Below, piece after piece: positions 31,641-44,124 of a DNA stretch of 64,000 bases (positions are counted from its first letter, which is position 1; every line of letters begins with the position of its first letter). A program made the translations under genes and the position numbers. The DNA lies in the NCBI GenBank assembly GCA_001792895.1, contig MARA01000001.1:2542001-2606000 (forward strand), given 5' to 3'. This DNA is from Lentinus brumalis. Taxonomy: Eukaryota; Basidiomycota; Agaricomycetes; Polyporales; Polyporaceae. Below the pieces are notes generated by a model. The model made no database searches and was not told where the DNA came from. It saw only the letters and a program-made list of their open reading frames with translations.

Positions 31641-32759
31641 TTATCCGCGGCCAACGAACGGCATCCCTGTGGCCCTGTTAGGGGACACCCGTGTGAGTAA
31701 CGCACTCCTCCTCGTCTTCTGTGCGGCGGTGCAGGACGTACATGATGTTGAACGTCAACACAGTGACATCCAGGGGCAGGCTCGCGATATGCACGATCGC
31801 TTCGCCGACGTGCTTGGGGTCGAAGGTGGCCTCGGGCACACGGCGACCGTCCCCCTGCAGCAGGCCGTGTGGCGGAGGCAGCAAGGAGGTCTGGGCGTTG
31901 CCTGCATGTAGGTAGATCAGCATGTAGTTTCACACAGATTGAAGTCAGGAGTGTGTCACCGATGTCGACCTGGGTGCAGGTGATGTTGAACGCTCGGCCG
32001 TCGAGTGCCGTCGACTTGGTCATGCCCAGGACTGCGTGCTTGGTAGAGGTGTAAGGAGAGGAGTGCGGGCGAGGCGTATAAGCGGATATGGAGCCGTTGT
32101 TGACGATCCGTCCTAAGGAGACGTGTATTGAAGACGTGTTTAGCTATCATACGCGTCCGGACGTACCTCCTTGGGGCGACTGAGACTTGAAGATCCTCAC
32201 GGCTTCGCGGGTGCAGAGGAAGGTGCCGACGAGGTTCACGCTGATGACCCGCTGGAAGGTCTCGAGAGACGTATCCTCGATAGGTACCTGTGCGGATGCC
32301 GTGCCCGCGTTCTGCATAAGTGATTTCACGATAGTCAGCTTCTGAAGGCCCGTGCGATAGTTCTCGTGAACCTCACATTGAACAGCATGTCCAGACGGCC
32401 TGGACGGGCAGCGCCTTCAGTACCATGACAGAGGTCTCGAACGATGAACTCACCGAACTTGTCGACGGTCTGGCTAAACAGCTTGAGGACGTCCTCCTCC
32501 TTGGACACATCTCCCACGACTAGAAGGACCTTGGCAGGGTTTTCGCAGAGGTCCTTGGTCTCTTGAAGCTTATCTGCGCGTCGCGCAAGCAGTGCGATGG
32601 CCCATCCTGCTTTGGAGAGTGATATGGCGGTAGCTCGTCCGCTACCTGCAAGATCGCCAAGGTTGGCAGACTGGACTACAGCACGTCTCCGCCGAGACCC
32701 GTCTCAAGCGACATACCCGAGGAGGCCCCGGTGATGATAGCGACTTTCTGGTCTGTCAT
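31641..32759 (-). CDS. Short-chain dehydrogenase/reductase (copy 2, intact), 7 exons, 249 aa
   Basis: Probable NAD(P)-dependent oxidoreductase of the classical SDR family; substrate unknown. Exons are 32759..32717, 32645..32454, 32399..32377, 32311..32167, 32112..31960, 31901..31742 and 31674..31641. Every exon has the same length as in copy 1. It has TGASSGSG (10-17), NNAG, NNGSIS, catalytic YTSTK (154-158) and the end MPFVGRG. A 23-nt exon 3 encodes only RLDMLFN. All introns have GT..AG ends. The position just upstream of copy 1, in the same orientation, indicates tandem duplication; this copy may cover for the interrupted one. Confidence 0.95.
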
Positions 32760-33330
32760 GTCTGCGATAGAAGCAATGTGAGCCATGCAGCATGTTCGAT
32801 ACTGCAACACACCAAGTAGGTGTGCGACCCGACACTGAATAGAACAGTAAAGTCTTGCAATGGGCGCAATGATACTGCAGTACACAACTCCGGGCTGCAG
32901 TCGGAAATGGTCCATGAAATGAACTATCTTCAGCTACTTACTGAGACAATAATCCCGCTAGCCACCTTCTAGGTGAATTCTGACGCTGTCCCTTGTAGGT
33001 TATAGCAGTGGAGATGTGGCTATCGGGTGGTTACTGGACGATCGAGAGCGTCGCCAAGGCCGTGAAGCCGTGATCGGACATCTTGAAGCTCAACCATCTC
33101 CGCTTCAAGTCCGCTGGTTGCTGAGAATGAAACGCTTCGGCAAATGCCGGGATTATGGATGATGTCATTGTGTCATTCCCATGAGTCCCCGCAGGTCCCC
33201 GCCTGGTTCTTTCGGACAGTACTTAAAGGATAAAATGCGGCGGGCACGCCCTTGCCCATTAGCACCTCCCCTTAACCACACCGCGCATCCCCGTTACATC
33301 TCACATCTTCATATACCCAACACGAACGCC
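32760..33330. other. Divergent promoter interval
   Basis: 571 bp between SDR copy 2 (-) and a small gene (+). A GGATAAAATG element at about 33228 could serve the small gene. No other feature seen. Confidence 0.35.
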
Positions 33331-33619
33331 ATGTCTGCTGATCCTCAGCGCGATACCCTCACCTCTCGGCTGTCCTCGACGTTTTGGCTCCTCCTCAACA
33401 CTCCCATGATACCCCCTGAAGAGGGTGTCGAGTCGCAGGCGGTACAGATGACAGATTTCCCTGATACACACGGACCACATCCTCGGGAGACGACGGTACG
33501 TCTGCGCTTTTCAGTAGAGTAAGGTGTGCGTTGGCTGACATCTTGTGGCGTCATTGTGGCAGCGGTCCAGTATGGACAGTCACTCCACCGAGGTCTCCGC
33601 AGCATTTGGAAGCTCATAA
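33331..33619 (+). CDS. Small unrecognised protein (2 exons, 73 aa)
   Basis: Exons 33331..33495 and 33563..33619 join in phase 0 through a GTACGT..GCAG intron of 67 nt. The protein starts MSADPQRDTLTSRL, has a short hydrophobic patch (STFWLLLNTP) and an acidic/polar remainder ending AAFGSS. No domain or signal peptide is evident. Coding status rests on clean splicing and a TA-rich promoter element at the right distance. Confidence 0.5.
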
Positions 33620-35091
33620 TAACCTACCAGTGAGTCTTACATCTGCCATCGACCTTGCAAAGGCGCGATGTTAAGTTCCAACTTGTCAAGTCCTCGTTCC
33701 ATCTCGTCCCCTCATCCTTGGCAGTTCCTCGTTTCATCTCGTGTCCCCTCATCCTTGGCACCTCCCCCTTGCTTGCATGTACTGTAGTATATCTCAGATC
33801 CCGTGTGCTCATATAGTAGCATCTGTATCATATCATCATCTTGGTCCGTGGGCCATCCGTTATACCTGTACACTCTACAATGTCTGTAACTTTAATCGTG
33901 CCTGCTATGTCTCTTGTCCGCACTCCTCTTACCAACGCCTTTGTTTTGAAGTGGACTTATCCCTCTTATGATGATCTCCGCCACGGACAGAATAATAAGG
34001 TCACGACGACTTCCGCAGGATTGGCTCCCGCTAGTGTCGAGCGCGGGATATGCTCCAAATGTTGGCACAAGCGGTCCACATGCTCAAGACTCTTCCTGTG
34101 GCCGTTTTCGACACTGAGATGCCGACAGCTTTGCATTCGTGCCGGTGATAGTCCGTTCACTATACCGACACGCCCGCACTCAATCCGCACTCCTACTGGC
34201 AAGGGCAAGTATTATTGAAATAACCTCGGCCGGAGCGCGCAGGCTGAGAGGGCAGCCGCAGCACGAAGTTCGTTGAATTTCAGGTCTATCTTTGTTGGCC
34301 CCAGCCGATGTTCGCCAGGACCTGTACACAGTACAGTATATTGGTCTCGACTCTCGCGAGAGTAGCCTGTCTTCCCGTCGCAGTCGTTTGGTACACGTTT
34401 GGTATGCACTCTCCAGGAGATTCGGGTTCAGGGCAGGACAGGCTACCATCCTTCCCGTAGACCACCGTGAGTTTCTCACAGCGTTTTCTTCCGGCAGGAG
34501 GCAATCTGCGGTACTCATGCTGTCGCGCGGTGTGCCATATGTTTGACACTTTTGACTCTGCCTAAGGCTATGGGAGGAAGCACGGTTCGGCCCACCGACG
34601 ATCTCAGTCCTAGCGTGAGCTGAAGTAAGCGTGATGGCCGTGACGCATCGTGACGGACAGTGACGTGCCCCGCCACCCAAAGCAGCAGGTGCTTGCTCTG
34701 CGAGTTCTGAGCTCAGTTTTGCTCGTAGAAATCCAAAAAAGTCTACAGCTGTCTACAGTGGACTTGTGCTTGAGCGCTAGCACTGACAGAGCAGATTGCC
34801 GCCTCGGCTAGATAGCGCGCATTCGACTGTTCCTCGCAGTGCATGCACGTATCTAGACTCCAGAGTCACAGCAACCAACGTGCCGTGTACATGGAAGCAC
34901 CGGCTGGAATTTCACTAGAACGCATCCACATCGCCACTGCCGGACACTTGTGAGAACGGGACTTGAAATGACATTCGCATCGGTCCGACCAGAGTACTTA
35001 TGATGCATGTCGACCGCGTGGTGCCGTCGAGCCTCTCGCTTCCTCCCATCACCATCCCGGCCCACGGAGTCATCCTGACCAGCTCTTGAAT
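33620..35091. other. Intergenic, no firmly supported gene
   Basis: About 1.47 kb. A plus-strand open frame from an ATG at 33880 to 34218 (starts MSVTLIVPAMSLVRT) could encode 112 residues but has no recognisable domain or clear promoter; the rest is short overlapping frames. Confidence 0.3.
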
Positions 35092-36997
35092 ATGGCCGCC
35101 GACGACCAGAGCAAGGTTCTAGGGATAGTGGTGCTTGCGCGCCATGGTGATCGTCAGGGATTCTATCAGGACCCGCTCACCTACACCGCGTCCGCCACGG
35201 CGATCACGCCGCTCGGAGAGGTACAGTCTCTTGTCACGACTCACATGCACGGTCATATCCTGACGAGTGATTCCTACTGCAGCAACAAGAGTTCCAGCTT
35301 GGGAGCCTGATCCGCTCGCGGTATCTCAACTCGTCTTTGCCGTCGTTTATCTCGGGAGTCTCCAACACCAGCTCTCTATTCGTTCAGAACCAGGTCGCTG
35401 TCCGCGCGGACGCTGGTGGAGAGGGCGGCGTCATCTTTGACAGCGCTGTTGCCCTGGCTCAGGGCTTGTGGCCGCCGACGTCTCTCGCGAGCACGACCCT
35501 CGCGGACGGATCGACCGTGACCAGTCCGCTTGGCGGGTACCAATACGTTCCAAGTGAGCATTTAGTATACAATAATGCGAGTTTGGAGCTGACGAGCGCG
35601 GACAGTTGAGTCTGTCGAGCCGAACGAGGACGTGTCGCTCGAGGGCTACACCTCTTGTAACGTGAATTGTGCTTGCATCTCATTCTGCAGGTGAATGCTG
35701 ACATCTACGGGCCAGACTTTTGATGACCATACGTCTGCGTTCTACGCCTCGGAGGAGTTCCAGAACAAGCAACGTCTGGTATCTCAGTTCCTGACCAATC
35801 TCCAACCGTACATGGATGGTCGCCCTGTTACCCTTCAAAACATGGTAAGACGTCCGTCTCTCGTTGTCCGTCACATACAGACAACTCATCATCCTTGCAT
35901 TTTCTAGTGGAACGTATGTCTTAGGGGGGAGCATTCATGCGATGACACCCATCTGACGTGAACCTGTTAGATCTTCGACTACATGAACGTGCAGTCGATC
36001 CACAACGCGACCTTTGCGCAGAGCTTGCCAGATAACTATCTCGCGCAGGCGCGCGACCTCGCGAACTGGCATGAGTACAATGTCTTCTCCGATAGCACTT
36101 TCGATGGGATCGGAAATAGTGCGTTATGCAAGCTGAGCGTCATACGCCTACAAATGCTGACCCATCAGACAGTCGCTTTTCGCGCCATGGTTCCTTCGGT
36201 GTTGACTGCCATGCAGCGCATCGCGAATGCATCCGATCCGTTGAAGCTGCACTACTCGGCCATAGCATACAAGCCATTCTTGAGCTTGTTCAACATGACC
36301 GGGGTTGTTGCGGACGGCGCACTTCCGCCCAGCATCGGTATGACTCCCTTTCGATTAACTACCCGATGCCCCCGATGTTGACAGGTACCTGCAGTGAACT
36401 ATGCCGCCGCTGTCGTGCTTGAGGTCCGCCAGCCTGTGTCGTCTGTCGAACCTGTCATTCGGTTCAACTTCAAGAACGGTACCGACGACGACGATTTCCG
36501 CGAGTACCCGATGAGCATTCCGGGGTGGGCGCGCTTTCCGGTGTCCGGGGAGGGCTCCGCGGGCCCCGACGTGCCCCTATCGACCTTCATCAGCGCGTTC
36601 CAGCCCGCTGGCATCAACACCACGCTTCAGTGGTGCAACGTCTGCGCCCAAACCGAGGCGCGCGGGTGCGCGGCGCTCTTCGCGGGTAACGGCACTGAGA
36701 CGTCGGGGCACACCATCAGGGTTAATGTGCACGATGCGATCTCACCGGTCGGGGCGGGATTCTTGGGTGCGGGTCTGACGATTGTGGTGTATGGTCTTGG
36801 GCTCGCGATATTGGCGTACCTCGGTCTGTTGACGTTTGGCAAGCGGGCCCGCACGGCATCGCGGCAGAAGTATGGGACGAACGACCATACGGAGCTGCAC
36901 TCTTCGGTGAGTGACTCCAACCCGATACATGCGTAATATGGGGATTGCCGCTAACGAAGATGTACAGACGAACTCCATCACGAAGGAGTCTGCGTAA
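35092..36997 (+). CDS. Histidine acid phosphatase-fold membrane protein (9 exons, 481 aa)
   Basis: Exons are 35092..35220, 35283..35553, 35606..35661, 35716..35844, 35908..35913, 35971..36118, 36173..36337, 36395..36906 and 36968..36997 (1,446 nt). The N terminus carries the phosphohistidine motif RHGDR at residues 17-21. NMWNIFDYMN, IHNATF and the region DPLKLHYSAIAYKPF follow the acid phosphatase fold. Exon 5 is only 6 nt (Trp-Asn) and is required for NMWNIFDY. In the C-terminal catalytic region, where active enzymes have YSAHDTTL, this protein reads YSAIAYKPF, so the His-Asp proton donor is missing. A membrane segment (AGLTIVVYGLGLAILAYLG) near the end is followed by a basic KRAR stop-transfer and a short cytoplasmic tail. 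Activity is therefore doubtful. Confidence 0.9.
35908..35913 (+). other. 6-nt microexon
   Basis: TGGAAC flanked by TTTCTAG and GTATGT. Including it gives NM-WN-IFDY with intact phase; skipping it also preserves phase, removing just two residues. Confidence 0.8.
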
Positions 36998-38003
36998 GCG
37001 TGGGGTTGACTGAGTTCTGCGCTTCTGGCTCTTAGTGTAACGCTCTGTACGACTATTGACGACGATGCCATGCATTTACGATGCTCAAGAAGATACGACA
37101 GGGGAGCGACGTGCACATTTCCTTGAACGGCGCACATTGTCAGGGTAGTGTATGGATCAGAGTAAAGGCTAATACCGCGACTTGTTTTGCAATGTCATGC
37201 GCACACATATCAAGTGTCCGTCAACTTCTGCATTGACTGCAAGATTGTCCTTGTGTTTGGTATGGAACAGTGTATGGAGAAGAGTCGCGAATTGGCCCAG
37301 ACCGCCCCATGTTCTCTACGTGCACAGGCTCACTGCTTGAGATCACCGACGAGGGGTCTGAAGCTCGTCGTTGTGACCATTCCGTCCCTCTTGTCGGCAC
37401 TGATACTTACTTGAAGTTATTCGCTGCACACGTCAGCGTGGATGAGACAGCTGCTCATTCCAGCTCCAGGGACCAGAGATCGCATGTAGGTTGATCGCGA
37501 AACTACCTCCTAGGCCACGGCTGAGGCTGCGTGACCCGTCCGTACTAATGTTCACTGTCAGAATCATACTTAGGCCGTTGTGCTGATGCACATCGTAACC
37601 GAGGTGGACGCGGGACGGCGTCGCATTACTGCGGAGCTACGCGTGGAAAGAATGTGAGACAGTAGCTTGCAAGCGTTGAATCGACTTGAAGCAATCACAA
37701 CATCGATACGGGCGGCGATGGCACTGTGGCAGCTCAAATTCGCAAGCATGACGGGGTTACACTTCCACCATATCAAGCCAGAGCTTCAGAGTACCCGTCT
37801 CCTCGTCGACCATGTTTTTTCTAACGAGGAGCCAGCGCGACGGTTTTCAAGGAGGCCCGTGGTCGTAGACGCGCGCACTGGCGCTAGAGTTACCATAACT
37901 GGGTGTCATAATCACGTGTGTACGCGCGAATATGTCTCCAGAACTTGGGAGAAGGACTTGACCACGGACTACAACCATCTATCGTTCACACTATAGCGAC
38001 AAC
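36998..38003. other. Intergenic, no supported gene
   Basis: About 1 kb; nothing recognisable on either strand. Confidence 0.4.
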
Positions 38004-39444
38004 ATGGAAGTCGACCCACCATCTGCGCTTCAGCAACAGCAACAGCCGTACGCGATCCTTCGTATCAAGCGCAAGCGTAATGAAGAGCCTTTAGATGCGC
38101 TCGGTGAGTCCAACCACGCGTCTTGAACTACGAGTGTTGAAGGCAAACCCTGGTGGCCTTAGTTGTGGATTCGGCACCAAGTAGAAAGCGAACAAGAGGA
38201 GGAGTGAATGTCTTCCAGTATGCAGAGACCGTGGAACAGGCCGCGTGGAATGATGAGCAGCAGAAGAAGGAGCTCGAGGTTCGTGCTATGTGTATGCGGC
38301 CCTTGCTCCCTCGACCAACCCAGATACCCCCCTGCAGCGACGGCTAGCCGGTCTCTCGCGCGACTCAGCGCAGAAGAAGCGAGAAGAAATACCCCCTCCT
38401 ACTGCCGCAGCTGCAGTCGTCCCATCTCCGTCCACGAGTCCTGCCAAACCACCGCCACACATGTCCCCTACTATGTCGCCGAAGCGCGTGAGGTACCAGG
38501 CTCCAACAAAGACGTACACAATCCTACAACAAGAGCAGGAGGCAGTAGACTCCTACGCCCGCCGGAGGCAGGCCAATGCTCCGTGAGTTCATCGTGTAGT
38601 TGTTCCATCTGCCATGGCCCGGAATTCTGAATGTAGCACAGACCGAAAGTGTGGTCATCGAAGGAACTGGAAGCCGCACAGCGTGCCGCGCAGGTCAAGA
38701 TGTTCGATGCAGTACCTTCTGCTCCAGATGGCGAACCGGTGCCAACTGAGACTGATGCGGAGATCGAGAAGTTCCTGCCCTTGCTGAAGGACTATCTCAA
38801 TGGTATGTTTTCCTTTGCCTCGCCATCTTTCGCCGACGTAACTTGCGGTCACAGTGAACGAGTTGGCGCCACCGTCGCCGGCAGTAAAGGCCGAGCAAGA
38901 GGGGGATCGCATGGAGGACGACTATGTGTACGATGTGTTCTACCATCGCCCAGGAACGCTACAAGAACTTCAGGATCCTGGTTCAGCTTCTAAGATCGCC
39001 AAGTTGTGAGTTCCGTCCTATGTCTATCGCCCAGTCCACTACGTTCCTGACCTCCATTCACAGGACCGGGTTGCCTCCAGAGCTTAGTGGGCTGTGGGGT
39101 GAGCTCTCAGACTCGGACGAAGAGTATGACGACGAGGATGATGAGGATTCGAATGGTGCTTGGTTCGGATACTTCTCTCGCGACCGCTGCTTACTTACCC
39201 CCGGAATCTTTAGCTGAGGACTGGCACACGAACGATTACCCGGACGAGGATTCCGACCGCGACCCTGCACAAAGCGAAGAAGAGCTGAGCGGTGAGTGCG
39301 CGTGTCCCACTCCCTGTCGAACATAGCTAAGACTCGACCGTTTCAGACGAGTTCCACGAGCATTCGGAGGCCGAAAGCGTGTTGCACGACTTTGAAGAGG
39401 ACATGCGGACGCCCTACCGGAATGTGATGGATGACGACTTCTGA
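38004..39444 (+). CDS. Iwr1-like RNA polymerase II nuclear import factor (8 exons, 346 aa)
   Basis: Iwr1 binds assembled RNA polymerase II in the cytoplasm and carries it into the nucleus. Exons are 38004..38103, 38163..38278, 38338..38582, 38642..38802, 38855..39005, 39064..39155, 39214..39291 and 39347..39444 (1,041 nt). The N terminus has YAILRIKRKRNEEPLDAL, the conserved start of the family (SLC7A6OS in animals) that also works as a nuclear signal. The Iwr1 domain is clear: DDYVYDVFYHR, then a highly acidic run and WHTNDYPDEDSD. The end is acidic (FEEDMRTPYRNVMDDDF). Gln-rich and Pro-rich linkers in exons 1 and 3 are typical of disordered regions. Confidence 0.9.
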
Positions 39445-39970
39445 ACATGGCGTAAAGTCAATCGCTCAGGATTAGCATGGACGGCAAATGGACGGTATCT
39501 TCAGCTGGAATAGTAAGTTCTAAATCTGGTATGTAACATCAATATATAGCGTCCGTCACCGCGCATCCACGGTTTGTGTGGGAGTCATCCGATCAGTCAC
39601 TTGGGCAGACACCGACGTCGCCCGGGCCCGTTCGGGCTCATTCCAAGCATATGGGCGCCATAGACAGGCTTGCTGCATTCGTCGCATTCTGCAGATCATC
39701 GAGATGCAGAGCCAGACCAACATCCAGACGCTGCACTACATATATACATAGTCAGTGGTCGGCGGCAGGAGGCGTGGCGGTATATCATTTTGCAGATCCA
39801 ACGCCGCTGGTTCCGCAGTTTGCTGTGTGTGTATGCACTTCCCCGATCTGCGTTCAACAGACTCGTCCTTTGTCAGTCCAGTTCACACCTCGCACAGTCT
39901 AGACCTTGCATGCTGACCAGTTGACGAGCGGATCCCCTGTATTAGTTGAACCACCATCATCACCATCATC
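39445..39970. promoter_or_regulatory. Upstream region of transcription factor 1
   Basis: 526 bp. A TATATA element at about 39741 lies 230 bp before the ATG, and a repeated CACCATCATCA stretch sits directly before it. No gene seen. Confidence 0.35.
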
Positions 39971-42925
39971 ATGACCCCTCTATTTTCGGACGACATGGGT
40001 TTCAACAGTCAACCTGCCAGCACGCAGGATGCACTTGCTTGGCTCGACGATATCGCAGAGTTGCAGATGTCCTTTGAAGCCGGCGCAGCCTCGGGGTCGG
40101 CGCTCTTCTCTGAGTATGGCACTTCCACGAACGCAACACACACTAGATCCTCGTCTGCGGTCTCGCTTGTGTCGGGGGAGGACGGTATCGGCTCTGCATC
40201 TTCTCCATCGTCTGCAAATGAATCGCAGAACGCGAAGAGGTCCAAGATAGCACTCGATTCAAGCCAGCCCCTGACAGCCAAAGGCAAGCCTCGCACTCGT
40301 GTTTACGTGGCATGTCGCGAGTGGTGCGTGACGATTTTCATCAGCGGTCCTCAACGATGTGCTCATCTCCTCTGTCGTAGTCGGAGTCGCAAAGTCCGAT
40401 GCGACGGCGCAAAGCCTGCATGCTACAACTGCCAACGCCGACACCCAGGCGTACAAGCCTGCGATTATGATGCGGCGCCGAAGCGACGTGGCCACGACAA
40501 GGTGCCAGGCTCGCGCACGCGCTTCGTTGGCGAGGAGGGAGCGCTACGCAGCTCACAGCGCCAACAAGGAGCACCTGTCGGCGGAGCGGACTCTCAGTCC
40601 CAACAACAAACCGCAAACCTTGCATCAACACAATCCCGGTGGCGGCATGTAATTCCGCCCCCAATGAACTTTGAGGTGAACGATGCATATGTACGTGAAT
40701 AGACTTATTCTGACATCCACGGCACCCAGGATATTCTCCATAGCTTTGATCCAGCCTCGTTCGACCCTACGGCACCAGCAGCCTATCGACTACCATCCCC
40801 GCCGGTCACAGAGTCAGTGGACGAAGATGAGCACGGCCAAGCAGACGAACTTGTCTCAGAACCCAGCATGCAATTCGCCCGCGAGACATGGTGGGATGCT
40901 CTGATCACGTGGTACGCATCCTCAGATAGCGGTCATGACCTTTGGAACGTTGTGTTGAGTGCCGAGCAACGACATGTCACTACTCAGCACATCTTCCGAG
41001 ATCTTCGAGCGCTATTTCATTCTTCCATATACTGGGCGAGTTTCGTGCACCTCCCACGTTTCTTTGAGACGCTGCTTGATCCCGCGCGAAGGACGTCGAT
41101 ACAGCCGGGATTACTTCTCAGCATGCTTGCCATCGGAGCACATGTGCAAAGTTCGGATCTGAGGCAAGGAGAGCGGGGACGGAAGCGCGCCTCGCGACTC
41201 CTAGACAAGGCTCATGCGGCACTCCAAGCAAGTCTCAGCTCGAATTGGGTTGACATCGGTCTTGTCCAGGCAGCGTGGGTGGGTGCTTTACTCGTTCCTC
41301 ACTGAGGCAGTCATTGATCGACGCTCTCTTACACTAGTTCATATGCTACTATGAATTGCAAGGTCAACCAGGTCATGAATACGACCGCACTCGCTCCGCC
41401 ATGCTTCTCCTAGACTCTCTCATTCGGCTCCTATCACTGAACTCCCTCGACGCCGGCCTCCCCGACTCACGCTTCTCGGTGTTTGCCACATCTGCCCAAA
41501 GCATGGTTGACCCGTCTCAACCGTCCTTCTTCAACGACGGAGTGCATGGAGCAGGGTTCCACGCTCGTCTCGCAGGTCGGATCCCTACGGCGCCCGCCCA
41601 GCTAGGTTGTGAGTGCGCGAAGTACACGCTCAAGCAACAGTGGCCAAATGTCTCGAACATCGCACCGCTGTGGGAAGCGACGACGATGTGGCCGGATGAC
41701 ATGGCCGAGGGCGAGATTCGCAAAGAGGAAGGCCGCCGCGTCGTATGGTCGAGCGTCATGCTCGTTGCAGCGCATGCCGGCTATATTTCTGCTGATGCTC
41801 AGCTCGAGCAGGCTGACCTCTACATCAAGGACTATCGTAACGTCTGTCCCATTTCGCTACCTTTTTCTCGAAGTCGTCTCGCTGACGCTGTCCAGTACGC
41901 CTTGCTATTTCCGGGCGAGGTCCTCTGCCGATCAGGAGCAGTGCCCGTGTCACACAACAACGTGTGGAATCTCTCTCTCCGCGCCATGGTCCTCTGGCAC
42001 ACTAGCGTCAGGCATCGGAGCAACCCATCCATCAGCTTCGAGGAGAGAACGCAGTACGCGATGAATGCCTGGCTCGAGGCGGACGCCATTGAGAATGCAC
42101 TGAAGAACCATACTTGCAATTTGGAAGGCGGTACCCTGCATCAGGCACAAGAATATCTATTTACGTGAGTGGTCGCTTCCTCATCTTCAGCAAAGTAGAG
42201 CTTGATGGTCATACTGGCCGTAGAACAAGGATGTGCATCTCCCACGAGTTCAGACGATTCGCGCCTGAGGTTACCACGTCCGTGTCTTGTCCCTGGTACT
42301 CATCGCCGTTGCACTGACCAGACGTGTACATGTAGGGCTGGGATCATGAGTCACTATCGGCAGAAGGCTGAATCATGGTGTACGTCTTCGCACAGGTGTA
42401 CGCGACTCGCAAGGTACTGACCGGCCGTTTTCCACTTGGCAGTACGCACCCAGATGTGGGTCTCTGACGAGATGTGGGAGAGTATGCAGAAGAACTCCGA
42501 GGATGAGCTAAGCCGCCGACCGCTGCTCGTATACTGGTTCATGGGGCACGTCATTCGGTACGTCAGTCAATCCTCCCGACGAGGCCGATGTCGCTGATTG
42601 GCCTCATGTCGTCCTTTGACTCAGAGCCCTCATATTGTTCAAATCCGACCCCTCGCTGCACCTCGCGCTCGAAGCTGGGAAGGTCTTTGCAAGACCTCTG
42701 GAGTATCTTTCACGTATCTGGCCCTGTCGAGGTCGGTATTGTCTCCAGTCTCAATCAATGCGATGGCTGATGGCCACCCTTTTTCTTCGTGTGGCAACAG
42801 ACCAGAGGCAGAGGTGGCAGGAACTGCGATACAAGCTGGTGGAAGCTTGTCTAAGGGCTGGTGTTCCCCCACCTCCCCCTACGCTTCCTCCATCGCTAGA
42901 CGGAGTAAGGAACATCATGACCTAA
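39971..42925 (+). CDS. Zn2Cys6 fungal transcription factor 1 (10 exons, 804 aa)
   Basis: DNA-binding regulator. Exons are 39971..40323, 40381..40675, 40730..41278, 41338..41841, 41896..42164, 42224..42277, 42336..42379, 42443..42557, 42625..42731 and 42801..42925 (2,415 nt). The zinc cluster has Cys115, 118, 125, 132, 135 and 145 with the basic RSRKVRC loop, split by intron 1 between Glu117 and Cys118. Intron 1 joins CRE to CRSRK. The last Cys spacing is nine residues, at the long end for the family. The downstream fungal-specific region includes RETWWDALITWY, SSIYWASFVHLPRFFE, LLLDSLIRLLSL and GEIRKEEGRRVVWSSVML. Paralogous to the gene at 45674, with the same intron positions through most of its length; the two flank a pectin esterase. 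Confidence 0.93.
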
Positions 42926-44124
42926 ACCTGGGACTAGCCAGGAGTAGGGATCGAATATGACATCTTCGGATGTGTCTATAGGTTATATTCCATGCATATT
43001 CTTGAATCTCTCTGTGATCGCCCTCACCATACAGGTATGCGGCCTTTCTCTAGACATGGCAACGTCCTGCAGGGGTCAACGCCATTTTCAGCAATCCGAC
43101 CGGGTTGTCACCCGCTCAATTCACACCAGAGGACTTTGAAGTACCCTTCGGCGTCCCGACAGCGTCAACGTCGCCCTTCAAGCAGACACAGTCCGGTCAT
43201 TCTCAATATTCAAGAACACGAGGCCAACCGGACAATTGTGTCAACTAACACATGTACTGGTACCGCAGCCCGGTGCTGCAGCTACCAGACTGACGGGCCG
43301 GCGGTTGCCACCAAGGTTATCTTCTTCCTTCCTCCATATACTCTCTGCTCCCGAGATTTCTGCTCTGGTGCAATCAGGTACATCCGTGCATCCCGCCATA
43401 TGCTGCATGCATACATCCCCGTGCACCTGTGTTCCCTCGCTCCCCACGCGATGATCGCACCGGTTTTGCCGCGCACAAGGCTGAACAGGAATAAGTGACC
43501 AGCGGCCCGCTTGCGAAGATATCGCGTTGCGGCCCACGATCATCGACGAGGATTGCTTGCCGGCGGTACATCCTGGGCACATCTCCAATTGAAATCAAGC
43601 CTGTATGACAAATTGACCTTCCTGCGGCGATATCGCTCACGGGCTCATCCGTCCGCGGTAATCAGAATGTCATTCCTCCGGAACTGCAAACAGCGGTCGA
43701 AAATCAGACCAGAAGCACAACAAGTTATATTCTACGCCATCGCGACTCCCCGAGCTTGTCCCTTAAATAATCCTCAAATATTCAATGTCGTAACCGTTCT
43801 AGCATCAAGCGTAATTCGGGACAATGCCGGGATAAGCTTCTAAACCTGGAAGTCAGGCGACCACCCGATGTACGGTGCGTCTCGCTCTCCTTCTGAGCAA
43901 CCTACTCCTCCCTTTCATCATCACTCATGCACGAGATGATCAGGAGGACGGTGCAGGTCTTCGATTGATGCTGTGGCGGGTCGAGCGGAATACGCAGCGG
44001 TCCGACGTACAACCGCATACGTCTCCTGCTCAATGCTCGGCAGTATAAAGAGGCTCCATGGGCACCGGCGAGCCTCAAGCGTGTCCTCTACCCTCCACTC
44101 GCTGGCACGCTCCCAACCGTAGTC
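42926..44124. promoter_or_regulatory. Intergenic and promoter of the acetylesterase
   Basis: About 1.2 kb. TATAAA at 44044 is 81 bp before the esterase ATG. The rest has no gene that I can support. Confidence 0.4.
44044..44049 (+). promoter_or_regulatory. TATA box of the acetylesterase gene
   Basis: TATAAA at the usual 60-100 bp distance from the ATG at 44125. Confidence 0.55.
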
